DNA of 64,000 nucleotides from Pseudogymnoascus destructans. Lineage: Eukaryota > Ascomycota > Leotiomycetes > Thelebolales > Thelebolaceae. The stretch lies in contig NW_020167522.1 of NCBI RefSeq assembly GCF_001641265.1, positions 1,302,001 through 1,366,000 on the forward strand, in the 5' to 3' direction. The notes under the pieces are model-generated. The model was not told where the DNA came from, did not search any database, and was given only the letters and a program-made list of their open reading frames with translations. Numbering within the stretch: the first letter of the stretch is position 1; each line of letters begins with the position of its first letter. A program made the translations under genes and the position numbers. This document shows positions 23,212-32,274 of the stretch, piece after piece.

Positions 23212-24147
23212 TGTAATGGTGGGTGCACCAGATATGAGAATCTAGCCACCCAAGGAAGGAATGAATTTACTAAGACAACACACTGTCTTAGGAAACAGAG
23301 CCAAAGGGTTGTAGCTTAGACTATTCCACAACGCAGCAATCAGGTGTATGATGTGGTGAAGTGGTTTAGACAAGTTGCAACAAATGTTGAGTCTGAGAAC
23401 TCAGGGGTAAGTCAGAGGTTAGCACCTCACTGACTTTTCAAAAACAGAGAATAACAAGATCAATGCTTGAAAGCTTGGAAAAGACGTAGAAGTATGTGCT
23501 AGTCGATTTACTGTATTGCCTGCTTGCCCTTTCTTAAGGAAAGGGCAATCCTATTTATGCCAAAGGAGTGTAGTTCTCTCATTTTCCATGACTTTCCATG
23601 ACTAACCAGGCTTGGTAAATGTATTAGAAATCAAGTGCGACCCACAACTAGCTTGCTAATCATGTAGTGAACGTAAGAGAATCCCATAGAACCATCTCTT
23701 GGGTTCCTAGCCTATAGGAAGTGAAAAGGAGGTCCAAGGTCAGAGTACCTATAGACAAATTATGTCATAACTTAACCAATCTTGTGGGTAACTAAGGAGC
23801 GATGACGTGTAATGAATCATAGAGGGTTGTAGAAGCTTCTAGAGCTATCGTTCATGTTCCTAGGCCTCTAGTTGGTAGAGATATGCCATGTGGTAGTATT
23901 GGCCCACCCCCTTAAGGAGGAGATTTTCTTAATAACTTGTTCAATGAGTGTCCAAATGATATGCCGTGATGTATGTAGCATAAACAGATGTAGTAGAAGA
24001 GTTTGCAGCAATCGTTGAGTAGTATTGCTTCTGTTGTTGGTGTGATAAGCCAAGATATGTATGGTGACTTGTAGGTTTGAGGAGGAGATTTCTAAGTTTG
24101 CTCTTGAGTTTGATAGCAAACTGAGTGCAACGAATGTCAGTATGACA
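23212..24147 (-). repeat. Solo LTR family C, copy b
   Basis: 936 bp, inverted relative to copy a, with the perfect TSD ACAAC at 23207-23211 and 24148-24152. Inserted between the Arg/Gly-rich segment and the zinc knuckle of element B gag. Confidence 0.92.
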
Positions 24148-24508
24148 ACAACAACCAGCGCGTAGACAGATGCCATTCCAGGGCTGAGACTCGAGGTCAA
24201 GCCAGAGCTCAGGCACCTGTTACAACTGCGGTAAGACAGGCCACTTCGCCAAGGAGTGTCCAAGCCAACACACAGGCTTGGGAGGAGTAAGGAAGCTCGA
24301 CACTATGAAGCAAGAGTAACTCTCAGTCGCCCTGACCCCACAGCCTACCACCAGGAAGAGGATGGAAATCGAGGTGGAACTGAGGGTCGGGTCTGAGTGG
24401 CATACGGCAAAGGCCCTCCTTGATTGAGGTTCTGACGCCTCGACAATACACCCTCTTTTCGCGAAGGATGTGGGCTTGGTGTGCCAGGACAGAGCCCTGT
24501 CGAGGGCC

Positions 24509-24809
24509 TGTAAGGACACAGGGAATACGGCTCTCCGTAGGTGCATATGGGAGTGCGAGTCGGAGGTGATGCTGTATTCTATCCTATAGGTCTACTACGA
24601 AGGATACAAAAAAGATGAAGGTGTCACCCTGTATGGCTGTTCCCTTAAAATACCCGAAACCGCTCCGACTCAGCTAGCTCCCTGTTTGCCTAAGGCTTCC
24701 TTACGTTATGTGCCTAAGGCTGTCAGTCGCGACTGACCCGTAACGGCCCCGAGTCTCGATGGCGCCACGTGACGGCCGTAACTACCCCGAGTAAGGAGGC
24801 ATCCTTACA
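24509..24809 (-). repeat. 3' LTR of element A
   Basis: 301 bp. Starts TGTAAGGACAC and ends CATCCTTACA on the plus strand. No difference found against 31974-32274. Confidence 0.95.
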
Positions 24810-24826
24810 CTACCCCCCGCCTTGAG
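24810..24826 (-). other. Polypurine tract of element A
   Basis: On the minus strand GGCGGGGGGTAG immediately precedes the 3' LTR. This is the expected plus-strand primer for reverse transcription. Confidence 0.65.
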
Positions 24827-25358
24827 AAGGTGCTTTGTCCTCAAAGCACGCAAGCCGAGTAGCTGCCGCGACGAGCCCTTGTTTGGGTTGGTGGGTGAGG
24901 TGCGGGCGCCAAGACTAGAATGCCCTTTGTTTGTCCAGAAGGCTGATGGTGGGCGGCCGTATAGGCACTGGAAGTGGTCTGAATCCGTTTGCGCAAAGTC
25001 GCGTCTTTGTTGTGTGCGCGGCGATTAGTGTTGCGAGGGTCCGTATTGGTATCGAATAGGGTCCGCGCGGTATGTGTCGAGGGGGAAATTTCGCGCTAAC
25101 CCGATTCGGACGGCTTTGTTATAAGCCAGAATATGAATTCGAGCTTCGCCCAGAACTTGTTGTTTTCTTCACAACAACGATGCTGAGCCCCCCTCCCGAG
25201 ACTGGTAAGTGGCCCTTCCGATGGTACAGCTGGATGCTAACAGGTTGTTTTTAGATACAAAAACACAACGAACGATTTGGTAGGTGACGGAACCGCGCTG
25301 GCGCGGTGGTGATAACTTGGGTTGGGCTGACGGGAAATCGCAGATTTCCAATTTGAAG
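24827..25358 (+). promoter_or_regulatory. Upstream region and leader of the antisense gene in element A
   Basis: No gene of the retroelement is encoded here. A well-formed intron (25205-25254: GTAAGT donor, ATGCTAACAG branch, TTTTTAG acceptor) and a possible second one ending CGCAG at about 25342 lie in the leader of the plus-strand gene. A short upstream ATG at 25180 begins MLSPPPET but its frame does not join the main ORF. Confidence 0.45.
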
Positions 25359-26102
25359 ATGCCGGTTCCCCCTCCTCCCGGCGCCCTCACTGTGGCTTTC
25401 CGCCAGCAGTGTATGCGCTGCGTGCGCGCCAAAGGGCGCAAGAAGGACGGAGATCCCGCCGTCTCGTGTGTGTGGAGCTTGGAAAGCTCCAAGTGTGAGC
25501 GCTGCGTGGCCCAACACGCAACGTGTGTTCCGGTGGGTTCTCGTTTGGTTTTCGGTTTTGTGGTTTGTCTGTCTGCCCGTCGCTGACCTCTGGAGATAGA
25601 TCTCCTGGTTTGCTGGCCCGGAGTACCAGAAGCTCCTGGCTACCGAGGCAGCAACCCCTCCCGTCCCCGCCGCCATCAAGGCCGCTGCGGCGGAGATTGG
25701 GCGTGTGGTCACATTGGCCACCGCCAATATGCCGAAGTTCCGCTCCCCGGCCGAGCTTTCGGCCTATATGGAGAGTTGCGCCCTCCGCGCCGCCGTCGAG
25801 GACGGTCTGGAGGTAAGTTTTCCGTTTCCCTTGTGTGTTTTTGGTTCTCACGCTGACGACCGTAGCGGGTCCGCCAGGCCGTGGCCGTCGTGGGCCAGAA
25901 ATCGGCCCTGATCCTGGTGAACCAGGAGAAGGAGATCGCTGCCCTTGATGGGGTGGCTTCTGCGGTGGATGCGGTGGGGGAGTTGGTGGAGAGGATCCCC
26001 GACGTCCTCGCCGCGGCGGCGAAGGTGGGCGGTGGTGGGGGGAAGAAGAGGAAGAGGGGGGCGGAGGTGGAGGAGGAGGGGGTGACCGTCGACCTTGGGT
26101 GA
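25359..26102 (+). CDS. Antisense spliced gene inside element A: six-cysteine cluster protein
   Basis: Not a known retrotransposon gene. Three exons on the strand opposite gag-pol, 25359-25532, 25600-25812 and 25866-26102, join in phase to 207 residues. Both introns have proper ends (GTGGGT with GATAG; GTAAGT with CGTAG). The N terminus is Pro-rich, then Cys18, 21, 37, 46, 49, 56 in the order C-x2-C-x15-C-x8-C-x2-C-x6-C with interspersed Arg/Lys. This resembles a Zn2Cys6 DNA-binding cluster with a lengthened first loop. A helical Ala-rich middle follows, then Gly5, a KKRKR patch (189-193) likely for nuclear import, and an acidic end. It converges on pol, with stops 154 nt apart. The first ATG in good context was taken as start. 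Function is unknown; DNA or RNA binding is inference. Confidence 0.72.
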
Positions 26103-26256
26103 TAGGCCCTGTGTCGGAGGGAACTCGGGCGTGGTCTTTCGCGTGGGGTCACTTCGACCCTTCGTCTCTCATGGTGGTAGCCGCTTGTTGCGACGCCGGT
26201 GAGACGTTTGGGAAGGGTGGCTTCCGCAAGGGCTACGGCTCTGAGGGTGCCCTGGC

Positions 26257-29200
26257 TTAGAGGGTGTTTAGTTTAGTGTCGTAGGTAGCAACGACGCTGT
26301 TTTCCTCTGCTTTGCCGTGCCTCTCGTGATCGTAGCTTGGTTTGCCTGTCTCCCATTCCGTGATCCAGCCGGGTAGGTCCTGCGGCGGTCCTGGCAGGTT
26401 TGGGTACTCCGCGTGGAACTCCCGGATTTTGTAGGGGGAGTTCTTAAAGTTTGAGGCGGGGTACCATTCCGGGTCCGGATCGTATCCGACCCAGGATACC
26501 TGGTATTGAAGTTGTTTTCGCCGGATCCTTACGGCGAGGATCTTTTCGACCTCCCACTCCTCTAGGCCGTCTACGACTTCGCTGCTTGGCTCAGGCGCTG
26601 CTTGACCGGGCAGCGGGTTATTCGGAGCCTTGATGAGTACGTCTGGAGAGAAGACATCGTGTATTTGGGAACCCTTCGGTAGGTCTAGTCGGAAGGCGTG
26701 TCCGATTTGTTCCAGTACCGTATAGGGTCCGACCCATTGTTGCCCCAGCTTACGGCTAGGGCGGTGATTTTTCAGATTCTTGGTCGATAGGTAAACCTTG
26801 TCTCCTACGTCCCAGTCAATGGCTCGTCGGCGTCGATTCGCGTATTTAGACATATCCTCTTGTGCTTTGGCCATGTTCTCCTTTGCGTAAATCCATGCGG
26901 AGTGCATGCGGTTTGCTACTGCTTTGGCTTCCTTCTGGTTCATGACTTCCCTAGGGGTCGTGGCTTTCGGGGTTTCCCAGTCCCAACTGGTGCGCGGATC
27001 AGTTCCGTACTTGAGTCGGTAGGGGGTCATTCCGATCGAGGCATGGGGAAGGGTCATTTGCACCCGATCCATGATGGGAATGAGCTCGCTCCAGTTATCC
27101 TGGTAATGTGATACGAAGGGCCTCAGTCTCTGATCAATATACCTATTCATGATTTCCGTCTGCCCGTCGGTCTGCTTGTGATAGGCTGTCGACAGCTTAA
27201 TCTTGACCCCTATGATTCGGCAGAACTCTCGCCAGAAAGCTGATATGAATTGGGGTCCGCGATCACTAATGATCGACTCTGGGGTGTGTCCGAATCGATA
27301 TATCCATTCGATGAATAGCTGCACCATTTGGCGGGCATCGGTGGTCTTATGACACGGTATGGACACCGAACCCTTACCGAGTCGGTCCATGAACACAAGG
27401 ATGCTGTCGAATCTGTGTTTATCCTTTGGGAATTCCTTAAAGTCCATCGTTAGGTGTTGCATGGGGTATTCGGGTACCGGTAGGGGGTGTAAGAAGCCTT
27501 GCTGCTTCGTCACGCTAGTGTGAGAAAGTCGGCACGTCACGCAGTTGCGCACATATCGGAGGCAATCCGCTTCCATTCCGACCCAATGATACTTCGGGGC
27601 GAGTAACTGATAAGTTTTCCTGCCACTAGGGTGGGCTACTGATACTTGATCGTGTGCTTCCCGTATGAGTTTCGTACATAACTCGGTGTGCCGGTTTACG
27701 CACAGTCGACCTTTGTATAGCAAGAGTTGGTCCTTCATTATAAACCCGTTAGGTAGGGGGTCTTTCACGCGAGTGTCGGTAAACGACCTCCTATTATCCG
27801 CGCAGAGCGCTTCTATCAGGTCAAAGGGGACCTGGGTGTTCGGGGCGTCCATCGCATTGATCGAGGCCACGTACGTTTGTGCTAATTCGGCACTGATTCG
27901 GGAGTGTAGTCGGGCTGGGCCTAACAGCACCCTCGCACGGCTGTCGAGTTTGACCTTCTGTTGCGTAATCAGGTCTTGCTCTCTTCGGCTCAGTATATCT
28001 GCCTTCTGATTGTTCTTGCCAGCAGTATACGCAATAGAGAAATTGAAGTCGGAGAGTAGCTCCATCCACCGAACCTGCTTCGCCGTGAGAACCTTCGTCG
28101 ACATGAAGTATTCCAGCGATCGGTGATCTGTATAGACGTCGATTCGGTGGCGTACCGATGCTAATTCTGGCCTCCATTTTGCGAACGCTTTGACGATGGC
28201 GAACAGTTCCTTGTCGTGGATCTCCCAATTGATCTCATGCCCAGATAGGACGTGACTGTAGAAGCTTACAGGATACCATCGCTTGTCGGGGTGTTCCTGA
28301 GAAAGGACACCGGCTACGACTCCATCAGAAGAGTCTGTTTCCAGCTTCGTAGGCAATTCGGGGTTGAAGTGGTGGAGCGCCTGCACGGCTAAAAGCTGTC
28401 GGCGCATTTCTTCAAAAGCGTTCTCACATTCGTCAGTCCACAGGAACGGTTCTGAGGGGCTGGTGATAGTGGTGAGAGGCTTGGCTATTTTCCCGAAATT
28501 TCTGATAAATTGGCGGTAGAAGCCGCAGAATCCAAGGTAAGACTTCACGCCTGTGACAGTTGTTGGCCGGATCCAATTCCGGAGGGGTTCGATCTTCTCG
28601 GGATCCGGTAGTAGTCAGGATATAGCCTAAATACTTTGTCCGGGTTACGTTGAACTCGCATTTCTTAATGTCGGCTTGTAGTCCTGCTTCTCGAAGCCGT
28701 TGGAGGACCTTATGTACGTGGTCCATGTGTTCCGCGGGGTCCTCGGAGTAGATTAGGATGTCGTCTAGGTAGGCAGTACAGAAGTCGTCCAAGTATTGCA
28801 TAAGAACGTCGTTCATATACCTCTGATAGGTTGCGGGGCCGTTCGTTAGGCCAAACGGCAGCACTTTGCATTTGTAGGATCCATACCGAGTCCGGAAGGT
28901 CGTGTACTCCTCGGAGTCGGGGTCCATTCGTATACGATGGAAGGCTTGCCTAATGTCTAGCTTCGTGAAGATTTTTGCTTTCGACACCCGTCCTAGTAGT
29001 TCGTCGATACGCGGGATAGGGTAGGGGTCGTTACGGGTAAGTCCGTTCAACTTCCGGTAGTCGATACAAAATCTCAGTTTGCCATCTGCCTTCTTCACGA
29101 ACAGTATAGGGGAGGCAAACGGGCTATTGCTATTGACTATAAAGCCCTTCTCGAGGTTCTCTAATAGGTATTGCTTAGTCGCCTTAAGCTCTTCGGTGCT

Positions 29201-30415
29201 TTGTCGGTATAGTGGCGAAAAGGCATTTGGTAAAGGGGCTTCTAGTTGTATCTTGTGATCGTATATGCGATGCGGGGGAAGCTGATCAGATTCCGACTTC
29301 GAGAAGACATCGGAATAGTTGCGGTGCATATGCGGAAGCTTGTCCCGAATGAGGCGGAGCGTTTCCTCGTCCTCGGCCGCTTCCCTCTCTCGGATGATCT
29401 GGTCGATCTCGTAGATGCTTGTCGTAAAGAACTCGGAGTCGCTTCGCATCATCTCATAGTGGAAAGCGTTTGCGCCAATCTCGCAAATTTGGACCGGCGT
29501 GAAGCTGCGTACCAGGGTCTGGCGTCGGGAAAGAGAGAAGACTCCGCTCCTCCCATGATTCTTTCTCTCATATGCGGATGGTCCGTTTCTTGGAGGTTTC
29601 GCCTCCACTTGCCCTAAGGGTCCGTCTTTATAGGTTTCCACGGGCGAGGCTCGTGTCCTTGGGGTTTTGGGGTGCGGGTGGGTCGTTCCCTCGTCTCGCA
29701 CCGGGCTCGGTGGGGTAATCATAATAGCGTCATGATGGGCCGTTATCACTTTCATTGGTATCGAGCGTCCGCCCTCACGTCGTCTGTCGTCATGGTCGAT
29801 GGCATCGTCCCGCCAGTTCGCATCCGATTGATGGGCGGGGTGACGTATAGACAGTTCACGCGAGTGGTAGGGCAAGGTGATCTCTTTGCTCCAGCTAGGA
29901 GTAGGCGGGTACTCCTTTGGCCATACTAGCAGGCTCTTTGCAGAGTCGAGTAGGATTCGGAAGCGGCTAAAAAGCTTCTTCCCAATTATCACATCTTGCG
30001 CTCCGAGATCTAGGAGCACAAAGGGGCAGTTATATATTCGGCGTCCTTCGACTGTCAAGTGTAACCGAATATACTCCGATACGTAGCTTTGGATATTTCG
30101 CTGAAATCCACGTATGGGTACAGAGTAGGGCAGTTTCCGTATGGGGCTCTGAAGCGCTTTCGACAACCGTTGCGCGAAAAGCTTATTAATGACGAGGTAG
30201 CCATTTGCTCCTGTGTCTGCGAGTGACTTCGTTTGCACCCCGAGTCCGTTCATACTCAGGGTTGTATCAACGAGAAATTGGGAGCCTCCCAAGAGCTCTC
30301 GTAAATCCAGTCCTTGCAGATCACATTTGCGTAGACCTAGGAAGGAGCCTTTCCCTAGGCCTCGTCGTTTTCCTCCAGGGACGCATCCGACTGGTGGGCG
30401 ACTGCTTCCTCCCAC
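26257..30415 (-). pseudogene. Element A pol (protease-RT-RNase H-integrase-chromodomain), one frameshift
   Basis: Replication and integration polyprotein. Protease has ADTGANGYLV; RT has LRFCIDYRKLN, FTKLDIRQAFHRI, PFGLTNGPATYQRYM and AYLDDILIYS; RNase H starts near LETDSSDGVVAGVLSQ; integrase has a zinc-binding HHCC region (VRNCVTCRLSH) and the DDE core (MDFKEFP, ISDRGPQF, TAYHKQTDGQTE); a C-terminal chromodomain is WEVEKILAVR to YPASNFKNSPYKI. The frame breaks at about 28605, between YILTTTG and DPEKIEPLRNW, consistent with loss of about 11 nt between two CCGGAT-like repeats. Elsewhere both parts are open, so this copy is a very recent casualty. Pol overlaps the end of gag by about 60 nt in the -1 frame. 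Confidence 0.9.
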
Positions 30416-31686
30416 TGCTCTTCGTCCTCAGGGGCTTCACGGTCAATCTCCTTGACGGTGGGGTTGAGCGGGCATTTGTCTTGGAAATGGCCCGGCTTGC
30501 CGCACTTGAAACAGTTCCCGGACGTAGCCGGCACGGCGGTCCGCACGCGGCCTGTAATGTCCGGCTTGGGGGCCGTGGGCGTAAAAGGAGTCCTCTGGAA
30601 GGAGACCAGAGGGCTTCTTGTAGGCCTCGGCGGTTGGGTTCTTCCGGGCTCAGCGGGTGTGAACCTAGATGAGCTCAGACGAGCGGGTCCTCGGGAGCTC
30701 GACTCGCCGCTCTTGGACGGGAAGCTTAGCTCGTTGTTCCGGCGTCGCTCCTGATCGAAGGCAGTGAGTTCTCGGACCATAGTGTGGTAGTCTCCCTTCC
30801 ATTGACTTTTGATAACCGCTACGCGGCTACGGAATTGAGGGGTCAACTTGTTCCACATGTACCGAAACCATTCCGACTCTGTGACCTGTCCCGTAATAGC
30901 TGCACTTTGGAAGCGAGCTTTGAACTCTGAGAAAGTCTCGTTGGTATGTCCTTTCTCTCCCATTTGGAGGTCGTCGAAGAGGTTCCGGGCCTGTTCCGTT
31001 TCGTTGCCAGTGAGGTAATATGAACCCAACAGGTCCATCATCTCGTCGGCACTCCGAAACCCATGTGTCGCGGATAGGTATTGGGGTTCGAGGTATTTCT
31101 TTGCCAGGCCAGTCGTAGTCCCCCATATCAACGCTCTTCTCGAGACGTCGGTAGGGTAGTGATCCTCATTGACTACGAGGCGGTCCCGAATGGACGCGCT
31201 CCATTGCATAAAGGTATGTTCTATCCCATCGCTGAGCGGCGTAATCTTCTCAGAGATGGTGGATTTCTTGTAGCGATTCGGAGGGTCTTCGGAATACATC
31301 CTCGGAATCGATGGAGAACGAGTGTTTCGAAGAGGCGGCAACTGAACTGTCTCGGGGGTGTTTCGCATAGGGGAAGTTCGTCGCTCCTCAACTTCGACGG
31401 TGTCCACCTGTGGCGTGGACGGTATTCTGGTCTGGGTTGCCGCTAGGTTGGCTATCATTTCCTTGATCTCTTGCATCTGGATCTCGAGGTTTGCCATTCG
31501 ATCCGGTATGTCATCGGTGGGTGCAGCGGTCGTAGCTGCAGCGGTGGTTTGTCTCGTTGACATTCGTGACGGTTGACCATCATTGTCTTGGGGGATGTTT
31601 GAGGTCATTTTCCTCATATTGGTTCGGGAGTGTATCGGTGTCGATACGAAAGAGTTTGACTTCCGGTAGCTCGTAGCTATCAACAC
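30355..31686 (-). CDS. Element A gag (capsid/nucleocapsid)
   Basis: 443-residue open frame. A coiled-coil-like stretch (MANLEIQMQEIKEMIANLAA) precedes a capsid-like domain including QARNLFDDLQMGEKGH and TFSEFKARFQSAA. The nucleocapsid zinc knuckle CFKCGKPGHFQDKC has Cys392, Cys395, His400 and Cys405. The C terminus is acidic. Start taken at the first Met; a later Met (MSTRQTTAAA) is possible. The end overlaps pol in the -1 frame; GGAAAAC lies in the overlap but is not a standard slippery heptamer. Intact. Confidence 0.9.
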   Translation of the reverse strand: MLIATSYRKSNSFVSTPIHSRTNMRKMTSNIPQDNDGQPSRMSTRQTTAAATTAAPTDDIPDRMANLEIQMQEIKEMIANLAATQTRIPSTPQVDTVEVEERRTSPMRNTPETVQLPPLRNTRSPSIPRMYSEDPPNRYKKSTISEKITPLSDGIEHTFMQWSASIRDRLVVNEDHYPTDVSRRALIWGTTTGLAKKYLEPQYLSATHGFRSADEMMDLLGSYYLTGNETEQARNLFDDLQMGEKGHTNETFSEFKARFQSAAITGQVTESEWFRYMWNKLTPQFRSRVAVIKSQWKGDYHTMVRELTAFDQERRRNNELSFPSKSGESSSRGPARLSSSRFTPAEPGRTQPPRPTRSPLVSFQRTPFTPTAPKPDITGRVRTAVPATSGNCFKCGKPGHFQDKCPLNPTVKEIDREAPEDEEQWEEAVAHQSDASLEENDEA

Positions 31687-31958
31687 TCTTGTTCACAATT
31701 GCCTCTGTGCTTGAGGGGGTTCTTAAGGATCTCGTATCCTATTCGGCGCCAACGCGTCGGCGACTTTACCAGCTTGCTCTGCAGGATCAAACCCTGATCC
31801 ACTGGTTGTCCGTGAGTTCTCTGGGGTCACGGCTATTTGAAGTCGTCAGGTCTCTACTTCGAAATGTCACTGAGTCGCGGTCGGTGGTGTTTCGACAGTT
31901 CTCCTGAGTCGTTCCGTTGTGGGATATTATTTAAGTACGGCCGTCCCCGGCAGGCGTG

Positions 31959-31971
31959 ATCTTTTTTGTAT
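31959..31971 (-). other. Self-primer-type binding site of element A
   Basis: On the minus strand ATACAAAAAAGAT lies 2 nt inside the 5' LTR and is the exact 13 nt complement of ATCTTTTTTGTAT in the LTR (32069-32081). The LTR copy is about 33 nt after TATTTTAAG, where transcription should start. This is the Tf1/sushi-type arrangement in which the RNA 5' end folds back as primer. Confidence 0.8.
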
Positions 31972-31973
31972 AA

Positions 31974-32274
31974 TGTAAGGACACAGGGAATACGGCTCTC
32001 CGTAGGTGCATATGGGAGTGCGAGTCGGAGGTGATGCTGTATTCTATCCTATAGGTCTACTACGAAGGATACAAAAAAGATGAAGGTGTCACCCTGTATG
32101 GCTGTTCCCTTAAAATACCCGAAACCGCTCCGACTCAGCTAGCTCCCTGTTTGCCTAAGGCTTCCTTACGTTATGTGCCTAAGGCTGTCAGTCGCGACTG
32201 ACCCGTAACGGCCCCGAGTCTCGATGGCGCCACGTGACGGCCGTAACTACCCCGAGTAAGGAGGCATCCTTACA
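31974..32274 (-). repeat. 5' LTR of element A
   Basis: 301 bp, read as identical to 24509-24809. On the minus strand it carries TATTTTAAG about 33 nt before the presumed RNA start. Confidence 0.95.

Larger units (their letters stand above)
21192..24508 (+). pseudogene. Element B gag and start of protease, broken
   Basis: Structural capsid/nucleocapsid polyprotein of a Ty3/gypsy element. Capsid-like sequence KVYRGDSTRELNEFMASLRT at about 21630 is followed by EGDPIKEWDN and an in-frame TGA at 21785. C LTR 'a' interrupts it at 21800; reading resumes in frame at 22714 with EGYMDTLNTTGFEEFLRD. An Arg/Gly-rich segment (FRGGFRGRRGNFGG) precedes C LTR 'b' at 23212. After that a zinc knuckle, CYNCGKTGHFAKEC, lies at about 24215-24257. 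The protease start LLD-GSDAS has TGA where Ser would be. Element A cuts the gene at 24509. Confidence 0.85.
24509..32274 (-). mobile_element. Ty3/gypsy chromodomain element A, full length and young
   Basis: 7766 bp with two 301 bp LTRs that read identically, and TSD GGGCC at 24504-24508 and 32275-32279. Transcribed on the minus strand: 5' LTR, self-primer-type PBS, gag, pol with protease, RT, RNase H, integrase and chromodomain, a 1.45 kb 3' region carrying an antisense gene, polypurine tract, 3' LTR. It sits in the protease of element B. Identical LTRs mean recent insertion, but one small frameshift breaks pol. Confidence 0.95.

Noticed and set aside
25251..26152. Minus-strand frames of about 150 codons opposite the antisense gene, as an extra pol-side ORF
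   Set aside because: They lie after the pol stop, are mutually overlapping, lack domains, and cross the intron positions of the plus-strand gene.
30205..30672. 155-codon plus-strand frame over the gag-pol junction of element A, as another antisense gene
   Set aside because: Overlaps conserved gag and pol coding sequence and has no domain or introns, unlike the antisense gene at 25.4-26.1 kb.
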